Source of the DNA: Roseiflexaceae bacterium UBA965
Lineage (GTDB): Bacteria; Chloroflexota; Chloroflexia; Chloroflexales; Roseiflexaceae
Reading direction: 5' to 3'
Assembly: GCA_002292925.1 (NCBI GenBank)
Contig: DBCF01000228.1
Coordinates: forward strand, 9,830 to 23,189
Length of the DNA stretch: 13,360 bases
A program made the position numbers and the translations under genes. A model generated the notes under the pieces. The model worked only from the letters and a program-made list of their open reading frames with translations, searched no databases and was not told where the DNA came from. Of the stretch, positions 6,815 to 13,360 are shown in pieces (positions within the stretch are counted from its first letter, which is position 1; each line of letters opens with the position of its first letter).

Positions 6815-6844
6815 ATCCTAGCACGTAATAGCCCTTTTTGGCAA
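6815..6844 (-). promoter_or_regulatory. Likely promoter of the tRNA gene
   Basis: On the minus strand, TTGCCA (6839-6844) and TAGGAT (6815-6820) resemble -35 and -10 boxes with an 18-bp spacer. The -10 box ends 9 bp before the first tRNA base, so transcription would start at or just before the mature 5' end. Confidence 0.5.
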
Positions 6845-6856
6845 ATTATATTAAGA

Positions 6857-6887
6857 AGCAGTCGTAATCATTTGATACGACGGTGCT
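6857..6887 (-). terminator. Possible terminator of the GT-C glycosyltransferase transcript
   Basis: Just past the stop of the membrane glycosyltransferase gene, GTCGTA (6861-6866) pairs with TACGAC (6876-6881). Past a 2-nt bulge, AGCA (6857-6860) pairs with TGCT (6884-6887). On the minus strand an AT-rich tail containing short T runs follows. The stem is imperfect, so this is a moderate call. Confidence 0.4.
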
Positions 6888-6890
6888 GAT

Positions 6891-8366
6891 TTAGGGGCAG
6901 CCGTTTTTGATGACGCGGCAACGGTCAAACAACACTGCACCTTTTTGCCACATCCGCATGGGTAATTCCCATTGCCACTGCCATACGTCGGGCCATGTCA
7001 AACCACGCCGCATGTTGGTCAACGAATTAAACAGCGTTGCGTTGATAATCAATCCCATATTCCATCCAATTAACGCCACAACACAGGCAATTAATATGCG
7101 GGGGTGGATGCGTGACTTGAGATAGTCGAGCAAAAAAGCCAGCCCACAAATAAATAACGGTGAGCATTCAACAAAGCGCCGGAACCCAAACGCTCCACTC
7201 AGATGCCAAGTGGTACCAAAGGCTCCATTAAGCCATACCTGCAACAAAAACGCCACGAGCATGGGTGCACCAGCAGTAGGGTGGCGGCGTGCTAACCCGA
7301 CCAATCCGATAATTGCCGGTAATAAAATGGGGCTCCATACCAACGCTCCCCGGCTCCACGCCGTGATGCTGACCGGCTCTACCCCAACACCACAAATCGG
7401 TTCTGGTGACGGATCAAAGTCAATCAACGTATCCATGGCATGTGGGCTACACAAATTTAGTTTGCTTGATACTTCGCTAGCCGGTTTGGCCACGCCATTG
7501 ACCAGTTTGTATGCCAAAAACTGCGGCGCCACGGTGAATCCCGCCACAAGTGCACAGATTAGCATTGGTGCGACATATGGCCGCAACACGGCAATCTGGC
7601 GGGCTCGCAGTGCGTTCCAGGCGATATATCCCAGGCTGATTGTCGGCATAATCATCAACAAAATCAACTGCTCACGCACCATGTACAACATGCCGGCGCT
7701 GATACCCAACAATCCCCAACGGGATAGGCGTTGCGGGGTCAGTACGGTTTGCCACCAACACCACACGAAGCAACAGGTCACAAAAAAACCATTGGCGTGT
7801 GCAAACGGCATCTGGATGGTCATGTAATAGATGAGTGGTGATGCGAGCCAGATGCCGACGGTGGCGAGGGTGCTACTCCAGCGACTCGTCCAGGTTTGGG
7901 CTAATTGCCGGACAATCAAAATCCCCAGCATGGCATAAATTGCCGACGCATAACACACGGCGCGTTGGTACGGCCAACTATAGCCGTCGGCAGGGATGTT
8001 GTTGGCAAGCCCGACGGCATGGAGGCTACGTAAGCCTGCATCTGTTGCGACAAACCATGGCGCCCACAACAAGGCACTTCCGATGGGGGCTATATTGCCA
8101 TACAATCCGGTTAGTGGGCGGATGCGATTGGGCATCAATAGACTTTTGTCGATACCTGATTGCGGATTCATTTCGGCAAATCGAGTATATTCGTTGGCAA
8201 AGTTGACGTCGTGATCAAACCACGCTGAGCGGAGCCACGCATAATACTGTACTTCGTCTGTGGCATAGACACGGGGAAGTGCGCCGGCGAGGCAAACGAG
8301 CATGAGGACGCCGAGCAGAATCTGCCCGGCGTCTTTCTGATAGTAATTACGGATCCAATTCCACAT
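6891..8366 (-). CDS. Polytopic membrane protein, GT-C-like glycosyltransferase
   Basis: A 491-residue integral membrane protein with about ten or eleven hydrophobic helices (for example near 15-30, 137-156, 166-183, 190-206, 215-231, 234-250, 265-281, 337-358, 367-380 and 423-442). A large outward loop follows the first helix and begins with D37-E38. This is the arrangement of GT-C enzymes (ArnT/PMT/GT39-like), where an acidic residue in the first loop helps catalysis with a lipid-phosphate sugar donor. A 'GAFGFRRFVE' segment near 391-400, before a late helix, recalls similar envelope glycosyltransferases. Its job is likely sugar transfer to a lipid, glycan or exported protein at the outer face of the membrane. 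No good ribosome-binding site precedes the ATG. It starts 4 bp after the stop of the secreted-protein gene, so translational coupling is likely, and the secreted product is a candidate acceptor. Confidence 0.75.
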   Translation of the reverse strand: MWNWIRNYYQKDAGQILLGVLMLVCLAGALPRVYATDEVQYYAWLRSAWFDHDVNFANEYTRFAEMNPQSGIDKSLLMPNRIRPLTGLYGNIAPIGSALLWAPWFVATDAGLRSLHAVGLANNIPADGYSWPYQRAVCYASAIYAMLGILIVRQLAQTWTSRWSSTLATVGIWLASPLIYYMTIQMPFAHANGFFVTCCFVWCWWQTVLTPQRLSRWGLLGISAGMLYMVREQLILLMIMPTISLGYIAWNALRARQIAVLRPYVAPMLICALVAGFTVAPQFLAYKLVNGVAKPASEVSSKLNLCSPHAMDTLIDFDPSPEPICGVGVEPVSITAWSRGALVWSPILLPAIIGLVGLARRHPTAGAPMLVAFLLQVWLNGAFGTTWHLSGAFGFRRFVECSPLFICGLAFLLDYLKSRIHPRILIACVVALIGWNMGLIINATLFNSLTNMRRGLTWPDVWQWQWELPMRMWQKGAVLFDRCRVIKNGCP

Positions 8367-8370
8367 CTTG

Positions 8371-10779
8371 TTACCGCTGACTAAACGCGAGTGGCATAAA
8401 TACCTTTGAGGGAGTTACAGTGATGGTGGTATCGACAGTTACTGCAGTGGTACTCGCATTCCCTGCGCCATCCAAAAAGCGGATATAGGTGCGATAGAGA
8501 CCACTTTCGGGTGCCTGACTCATCCCATTGAGGAGATTCCATGATATTGCAGTAGGATCGGTAACCGGCACGGCTCCCCAGCGCAGTTGGCTCGCTGTAT
8601 CGGCAGGGCACGTGCTACCGTCACCACTACATTTGGCATTGGCAACCCAGACCCCCCAGTATTGGCGGCCACTCGCAGAATAAACGTCGTCAGTAATAGT
8701 ACCACTACTTAATCCGATGGTGCCACTAAATACATCCGATGCTGATGTGAAGGTTGCAGTTGGCGCAGCTGATACTGTGGGTGGGGTGACATCATAGGTG
8801 AGTGGGCGAATCCCACGCACTTCGGAGTTCCCGGCACCATCGATGAGGGTCAGCGTAATCCCAACCGTACTTGTAATATTATTGAAGTTGACGGGTATCG
8901 GTAGGTTGATATTGTTGGTATCAAAGTTCACTGCAGGTTGATCGTTAATTGCGTATGACATCAGGCCTGAGTTGTCAGTAACACCGGTGATGTTAAGTGA
9001 GCCAATTAAGCTACGTGTGTAGCCCTTTGCGGTATATGTTGAGGCACGCATATTCCAAGTGTCTTTGTAATTGGGTATGCTGTTCCCATTGTTGATTGCG
9101 ACGGTTGCCGCTACCGCATTATCGTTGTCAACATACACACTGTTCGTTACCCAGCTCTCGAGTGCGTTTGTTGTATCGTACAAGCGTACATGTATGTAAT
9201 TAATCCCCGTGGCTAACCCATTCACGGTGAAATTCCCGTTATCTTTCGAGAATGGTTTGATGTCACTGGAGTTGACGGTAGTCGGTGGCGTCGCACTAGT
9301 GCTAGCTACCGCGACATAGCGTGTAGCGGTACACGACGCGGCAGTGTAGATTGTGCCTGATGCTGCCGTTTTATTGATAAAATAGGAACCACTTTCAAGT
9401 ACCACAGAGGGTTTGCAACGCGAAGAAACTACATTCAACGGAGCACTATAAGTAGCCCACCACAACGTGTTGTATGAGCCGTTCATGACGGTGTAAATCA
9501 GACTGACACGCGGGTCTCCACCGACGGTAATTACATCAATGTTTGGGCGACCAAATGCAGCATATTGATAATTTGGTCTCCCTTCAGACCACACGCCATC
9601 CCGCAATAATGCCAACCTAGTTTCTTTAGTACCAAACTCGCCATTCATTGCTGCCATGACATTGCCATCTGCATCTGCTGCAATTTCCATTCCGCCATAA
9701 CATTCTAGGTTATTGAGGTACGGGATTAGGGTTGGTTTGGGTAAATTTCCTAAACCCTTCCATTCATTGGTTGCGATGTTGTAGCGCCATGCCACATTCC
9801 CTCGGCCACTTCCGCTTCGTTCAATGATATGGGCGGTGAAATATAAATTGTCATCAGCTCCCATCACAGCAGTTGGTGACACGCAGCCAAAAATATTAGA
9901 AAACCCGAGACCCACTGCGCGACAATCGATTGTTCCTACACCACTAAGGCTCTGATTGAACGGATTAGTTAATGCCCCATTAGCTGGATTCAAAAATGCC
10001 GCACCGATTACTTGGACCCCCCCTCCGCGCACAACGCCTCCAGACAAGAAAAACTTTCCATTTGGCATTCCCACAAAAGAGTCTAGGGGACCATTACCTG
10101 TGCCGAGTGAGTTCCAAGTAGCATTAATTTGGAGTGGACCTGAATTTTGGATAGACGACATTGGTAAGATTCCATACCGTATATCAAATATTTCACCCGG
10201 GTTCCACCCCGACATACTTACTACCGCGTAATCATCAGTTACTGCCATTGCAGAATAGGTATATGAGTTTTTCTGTATGCCATAAGGGACGTTTTTTGCG
10301 ACTAATCCTGCGAAAGGAGTACTTATGGTTGCAGATGCAGGAATATACAACATGCGAAAATACCCAGCAGAGCCACGACCAACGTATATGTTCCCTTGAC
10401 TATCGCTGGCAAGTACTGACGGGTTCAAGAGCACGGAGTAACGGGTGTAGTTATCTGATGCATCATTGTATACCGCAACAACATTACATGTGGTATCACC
10501 ACCATTACTTATGGATCCTGCTGATTCAGGGTCGATTGCAAATACCGCGATATACGATTTTGTGGTAATTGAACTCATTGGCGAAATACTTTTGGCAACG
10601 TACAACAACCCGTTGGCATGTAAGGCAGATCCGCCACCCCACGTGACCAAAGTGGTATTTAACCGACAGAATGAACGTCGTGTTAAATCACCTGCAGCTT
10701 GTGCGGTTTGTGGGGGGATAACCCCAATCGATGTAATAAGTAAAAGTAAACAGCAGATTCTGAGAATTAAATGTCGCAT
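8371..10779 (-). CDS. Large secreted protein with Chloroflexota-style C-terminal tail
   Basis: This 802-residue protein starts with a clear signal peptide: 'MRHLILR', a Leu-rich core, and the site A26-Q-A28 before 'AGDL'. The N-terminal half (about 30-450) is rich in Gly/Asn/Ser/Tyr with repeated 'NGLLYVA', 'DSQGNIYVG', 'DADGNVMAA' and 'DDNLYF' strands, like a beta-propeller of the SBBP/NHL kind. The C-terminal half contains Ig-like segments, including 'DNSGLMSYAI' and 'DVTPPTVS' followed by 'DGAGN' turns. The last residues 'KVFMPLAFSQR' resemble the short 'YLPLV' tail common on exported proteins of filamentous Chloroflexota, whose function is unproven. GAGGA lies 8 nt before the start. Part of the gene (about 9400-10750) looks more AT-rich than its neighbours, which may mark a fast-evolving or acquired surface gene. 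The specific role is unknown. The GT-C enzyme follows immediately, and a 121-bp gap separates it from the methyltransferase upstream. Confidence 0.85.
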   Translation of the reverse strand: MRHLILRICCLLLLITSIGVIPPQTAQAAGDLTRRSFCRLNTTLVTWGGGSALHANGLLYVAKSISPMSSITTKSYIAVFAIDPESAGSISNGGDTTCNVVAVYNDASDNYTRYSVLLNPSVLASDSQGNIYVGRGSAGYFRMLYIPASATISTPFAGLVAKNVPYGIQKNSYTYSAMAVTDDYAVVSMSGWNPGEIFDIRYGILPMSSIQNSGPLQINATWNSLGTGNGPLDSFVGMPNGKFFLSGGVVRGGGVQVIGAAFLNPANGALTNPFNQSLSGVGTIDCRAVGLGFSNIFGCVSPTAVMGADDNLYFTAHIIERSGSGRGNVAWRYNIATNEWKGLGNLPKPTLIPYLNNLECYGGMEIAADADGNVMAAMNGEFGTKETRLALLRDGVWSEGRPNYQYAAFGRPNIDVITVGGDPRVSLIYTVMNGSYNTLWWATYSAPLNVVSSRCKPSVVLESGSYFINKTAASGTIYTAASCTATRYVAVASTSATPPTTVNSSDIKPFSKDNGNFTVNGLATGINYIHVRLYDTTNALESWVTNSVYVDNDNAVAATVAINNGNSIPNYKDTWNMRASTYTAKGYTRSLIGSLNITGVTDNSGLMSYAINDQPAVNFDTNNINLPIPVNFNNITSTVGITLTLIDGAGNSEVRGIRPLTYDVTPPTVSAAPTATFTSASDVFSGTIGLSSGTITDDVYSASGRQYWGVWVANAKCSGDGSTCPADTASQLRWGAVPVTDPTAISWNLLNGMSQAPESGLYRTYIRFLDGAGNASTTAVTVDTTITVTPSKVFMPLAFSQR

Positions 10780-10900
10780 ATTCTTGTTCCTCGTTCTTCC
10801 TAGATTCTAGCTTACGGTATCAAACTGTACTGTCATATTTGATTTCGCTGAATTTTGACTGATGTCGTTCTGATATAGACGCTGTAACGGCATAATTTGT

Positions 10901-11704
10901 TCATTTTGGTGGACGTTGTAAGATAATCAACAACATCGAGCGACTAGCCGGGAATAGATTGGTGATGAGAGCGATAAACGCTTTGGCAATCCAACGATGC
11001 GGCGCTTTGGTAAAACGCCCCCGTTCAAGCCCTACCGGTTCATATGCGCTACAGTAAACCTGTTGAGTAACGGTATAGTGCGATTCTTGGGCCAGCCACG
11101 CCAGCTGTTGCATACTAAACAACCGGCTGTGTGTGTAATACCGTGCTTCGCGACGTAACAACGCCCAGCGCGTGAATTCTTCGTCGTGATCAAACGGCCG
11201 GCTAAGTATGATATCAAAAAACGTCCGGAGCCGGCTTTTGAAATAAAACTGATTGGGCGTGCTAATCACCAAGTGACCACCGGGTGCAAGTAGTGCGTAG
11301 AATGCTTCGAGTGCTTCGAGTGGTGGATGTGCGAGGTGTTCGATGACCTCTGAAAAAAGAATAATATCGAACTGCCCGGGTTGGTACGGCGGGTCTTCGT
11401 TGTCGATGTTCCATCGTCTGACATCAACATTGAGCCGTTGCCAAAAATCAGCCCGGTGTTCGGGGAATAAATCAGTACCACTGACGGTGTACCCGGCTTG
11501 GACCAGCATTTCAGTGAATTGCCCGGGATTCACCCCGATCTCGAGCACCCGCTTGCCCGGTAAGTGCATGACGGTTTCGAGTAATGACACAAAGCGATAG
11601 CGATGATATCGGAAGTACTCCGGTTTGTTGTCGGGTTGCAATGTTTTGTATGCATCGACTATCCGGACTGCCTCATTGTGTACATTTGGTGTATTTGACG
11701 TCAT
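10901..11704 (-). CDS. Class I SAM-dependent methyltransferase
   Basis: A 267-residue protein with the Rossmann-like methyltransferase fold. Motif I is 'VLEIGVNPGQF' (53-63). It is slightly unusual in having N59 where many members have Gly (G-x-G-x-G). D78 ends the second strand and should hold the SAM ribose. 'DIILFSEVIEHL' (113-124) is the typical motif of the UbiE/Methyltransf_23-like group, followed by 'LLAPGGHLVISTPN' (138-151). The C-terminal 110 residues are less conserved and end in a hydrophobic helix. The substrate is probably a sugar, lipid or glycan intermediate because two GT4 enzymes are directly upstream. Start choice: two ATGs (11707 and 11704) follow the glycosyltransferase stop by a few bases. 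The second has 5 nt after TGAGG and is preferred. The open frame runs further, to 11779, but overlaps the previous gene. Confidence 0.88.
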   Translation of the reverse strand: MTSNTPNVHNEAVRIVDAYKTLQPDNKPEYFRYHRYRFVSLLETVMHLPGKRVLEIGVNPGQFTEMLVQAGYTVSGTDLFPEHRADFWQRLNVDVRRWNIDNEDPPYQPGQFDIILFSEVIEHLAHPPLEALEAFYALLAPGGHLVISTPNQFYFKSRLRTFFDIILSRPFDHDEEFTRWALLRREARYYTHSRLFSMQQLAWLAQESHYTVTQQVYCSAYEPVGLERGRFTKAPHRWIAKAFIALITNLFPASRSMLLIILQRPPK

Positions 11705-11711
11705 CATAACC

Positions 11712-12926
11712 TCAGTTCCGGGCTCGTATACAAATAGCAACGAGCTCTGCGGCGCGATTTCGATAGGTATAGGGAGCAACGGCTGTCATGCCGGCGTCAG
11801 CAAATTGCTGTCGGAGTGTCGGATTGCTAATCAGCGTATCGAGCTGTGCAGTAAGCGAATCAACTTCACCACGCACAAAAGTACATGCACCATCTGTGCC
11901 GATGATTTCTCGGAGCGATGCCATTTCGGGGCAGATGACTGCGCGCCCGGTAGCCATGTACTCAAACAACTTCAACGGCGATGCTGTTTCATCGGTGACG
12001 GTATCGGGTATCGCCAAAATATCACTAGCTACCAAATAATCTGCCACAGTAGTTTGGGGCACTACACCGACAAATGTTACAAAGGCGTCGAGTTGGTGTT
12101 GGCTGACTAGTTGACGAAGCTCGCTGACTTCTTGAGGTCGTCCTCCCACAAAATACATCCGGGTGCGAGCTTTTTGGGCGGCATCAAGTTTGGCAAAGGC
12201 CGTCACCAACAAATCCAAGCGCCGGTAGGCAAAGGTCAACCCGGCATAGGTGATGATGACTCCCGTATGCGAAATTCCTAGCTTTTGGCGGGCAAATTGT
12301 TGATCTCGGGGGTGATAGAGGGTTTCGTTGTATGCATCGGGCAATATATCGACGTCTTGGGCCGCGCGGCGTTGTTGTTGTTCCAATAGATCGCGAAAGG
12401 CGCGCGTGAGTGATACGAGCCGAGCGGGTTTGCGGATGGTGGTGTCATCGAGTGCTTTGATGATGCCTTGGGCCCATGATTCTTTGGGGCGCGAATGATT
12501 GGTTGACTCGAGATGATGCACTTCGTACACGACCTTTGCACCACACCAACGTGGGGCGAGGCGAGCCATCCAATAGGCACAGATAATTTCACGCACGTAG
12601 ACGACATCGATGTGCTGACCGCGCCAATGGCGCCACGTCATGATGATGAGCACGAGCAATGCAAACACACTACGCTCAATGTAATACCACAACGTTGATT
12701 TATATAACCGAGACAAACGACCAATCCCGATGCGCGGCAAATAATTCACGCCGAGGGCATCAAACGGATTAGCTTCGCGGGTCATCCGCGGGATAAAAAT
12801 CTGTGTCTGTGGAGCTACCGCTTTGAGTTCACGCAATGTCGAGTATGTCTGCACTGCATTAGCTGATGCTAGTGTCAGACTGGTGGGGTAGGCCACATAA
12901 TAAATTGTCGGTGGTGTGTTGCTCAT
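11712..12926 (-). CDS. Family GT4-type glycosyltransferase
   Basis: A 404-residue GT-B glycosyltransferase. The acceptor-side domain covers about 1-190, with a hydrophobic segment (84-97) that may bind it to the membrane, and 'VYEVHHLE' at 133-140. The nucleotide-sugar domain begins at about 200 after 'ILPDAYN' and carries 'YAGL' (about 227-230), 'FVGG' (259-262) and 'FVGVVPQ' (295-301). The signature 'ETASPLKLFEYMATG' has E313 and E322. The acidic pair is one residue wider than the standard E-x7-E but typical of the 'SPLKLFEYMA' branch of GT4. It transfers a sugar from a nucleotide sugar to a growing glycan on the cytoplasmic side. The ATG overlaps the stop of the upstream GT4 gene by 4 bp; only a weak ribosome-binding site is seen, so coupling is likely. 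Confidence 0.9.
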   Translation of the reverse strand: MSNTPPTIYYVAYPTSLTLASANAVQTYSTLRELKAVAPQTQIFIPRMTREANPFDALGVNYLPRIGIGRLSRLYKSTLWYYIERSVFALLVLIIMTWRHWRGQHIDVVYVREIICAYWMARLAPRWCGAKVVYEVHHLESTNHSRPKESWAQGIIKALDDTTIRKPARLVSLTRAFRDLLEQQQRRAAQDVDILPDAYNETLYHPRDQQFARQKLGISHTGVIITYAGLTFAYRRLDLLVTAFAKLDAAQKARTRMYFVGGRPQEVSELRQLVSQHQLDAFVTFVGVVPQTTVADYLVASDILAIPDTVTDETASPLKLFEYMATGRAVICPEMASLREIIGTDGACTFVRGEVDSLTAQLDTLISNPTLRQQFADAGMTAVAPYTYRNRAAELVAICIRARN

Positions 12927-13360
12927 AATCCGTGCACTTTGTAAGTCGCGGTAAGTTCATCGGCGATAACCGTGCCTCGAAATTGTTCGGCAAATGCTGC
13001 GCAGCGTGATTGTAATTCGCTGTGTCGCGTCAGTGCTCGCTGGATGCCGTCTGCCAATGATTGTGCGCTCTGTGGGTCAACTACTTCGCCACAATCTGCT
13101 TCTTTGACATAATCACTGGCCCCTGTGGTGCGGGTCACGACCGGCGGGGTGCCGACGGCAGTGGCTTCGATGACGACCCGACTAAAAGATTCTGCAATCG
13201 ATGGAATGACCGCAATGTCACACCCCGCCATATATTCGGCGGCGTGGTGATGGGGCACCCCTCCGATTTGATGGAGGCGGTCAGCCACACCGAGGGCCTC
13301 GGCTCGCTGGGTGAGATAGGCGCCATAATCACCAAATCGTGCTGTTTTGCGGTTGCCCCC
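12923..13360 (-). CDS. Family GT4-type glycosyltransferase, C-terminal part only
   Basis: The frame is open to the right edge of the window, so the N-terminal domain lies outside; 145 residues are visible. They cover the end of the nucleotide-sugar domain. 'HQIGGVPHHHAAEYMAGCDIAVIPS' leads to the E-x7-E motif 'ESFSRVVIEA', then 'AVGTPPVVTRTTG'. This is the canonical GT4 donor-binding segment. The stop overlaps the next gene's ATG by 4 bp (ATGA), which makes the two glycosyltransferases and the methyltransferase one transcription unit. The sugar and linkage cannot be inferred. Confidence 0.88.
   Translation of the reverse strand, partial: GGNRKTARFGDYGAYLTQRAEALGVADRLHQIGGVPHHHAAEYMAGCDIAVIPSIAESFSRVVIEATAVGTPPVVTRTTGASDYVKEADCGEVVDPQSAQSLADGIQRALTRHSELQSRCAAFAEQFRGTVIADELTATYKVHGL

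Noticed and set aside
6731..6890. tRNA as an integration (att) site for a mobile element
   Set aside because: No integrase gene and no visible direct repeat of the tRNA 3' end within the window.
7210..7827. Plus-strand open frame of 205 codons opposite the membrane glycosyltransferase
   Set aside because: It has no domain or ribosome-binding site and lies antisense to a strongly hydrophobic, consistent membrane protein.
10780..10900. Promoter or operator in the 121-bp gap before the secreted-protein gene: TAGAAT-like -10 at 10804-10809 (minus) and the inverted repeat 10819-10824/10838-10843
   Set aside because: No -35 lies at a usable distance from the TAGAAT box, and six-base arms around a 13-nt loop are too weak to call. 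A promoter is still expected somewhere here.
11625..12110. Plus-strand open frame of 161 codons across the methyltransferase/GT4 junction
   Set aside because: It is antisense to two well-supported genes, is Cys/Ser-rich and has no family resemblance.
1..13360. CRISPR array, transposase, toxin-antitoxin or known defence system
   Set aside because: Both strands were read for regularly spaced repeats, terminal inverted repeats and hallmark motifs of these systems; none was found.

Overview
The window looks like a stretch of a bacterial chromosome of moderate GC (near 50% by eye) with TTG-rich leucine usage. Two features suggest a member of the Chloroflexota. One is a large secreted protein ending in a short 'V-F-M-P-L-A-F' tail, which resembles the 'YLPLV' C-termini common on exported proteins of that phylum. 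The other is a Pro/Thr-rich tail on an RCC1-repeat protein. This placement is inferred from protein style, not from a marker gene. No transposase, phage gene, CRISPR array or rRNA was seen.

Left part, mostly + strand (1-6713): the 3' end of an RCC1-repeat surface protein overlaps by 4 bp an ATP-grasp ligase of the L-amino-acid-ligase type. A 17-bp perfect hairpin then separates this pair from a convergent, minus-strand gene encoding two YggX (Fe(II)-trafficking/oxidative protection) domains in tandem. Back on the + strand, four closely packed genes form an apparent operon. They encode a stand-alone formyltransferase (catalytic N-H-D triad intact), an NAD-type short-chain dehydrogenase, a fold-type III PLP enzyme of the D-threonine aldolase/D-serine dehydratase family, and a 331-residue protein that I do not recognise. 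Together with the ATP-grasp enzyme, they read like a small pathway for a modified amino acid or peptide-like molecule. The product cannot be named from sequence.

Middle (6698-6890): a CAT-anticodon tRNA on the minus strand, with encoded CCA, a plausible sigma-70-type promoter and flanking hairpins. Its acceptor stem carries C4-G69 and C5-G68, which favours tRNA-Ile2 (CAU, lysidine-modified) over elongator tRNA-Met.

Right part, all minus strand (6891-13360): reading in the direction of transcription, there is the C-terminal part of a GT4 glycosyltransferase, a second GT4 glycosyltransferase (4-bp overlap) and a class I SAM methyltransferase (start just past the upstream stop). After a 121-bp gap come an 802-residue secreted protein and, 4 bp later, a GT-C-like polytopic membrane glycosyltransferase. 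This is a cell-surface glycan or exopolysaccharide neighbourhood, possibly modifying exported proteins such as the 802-residue one.

Coding density is high and no gene-free stretch exceeds about 180 bp. The points most worth following are the tandem YggX protein, the ATP-grasp/formyltransferase/SDR/PLP/unknown set, and the unknown 331-residue protein with its C-x-C-x2-C motif.
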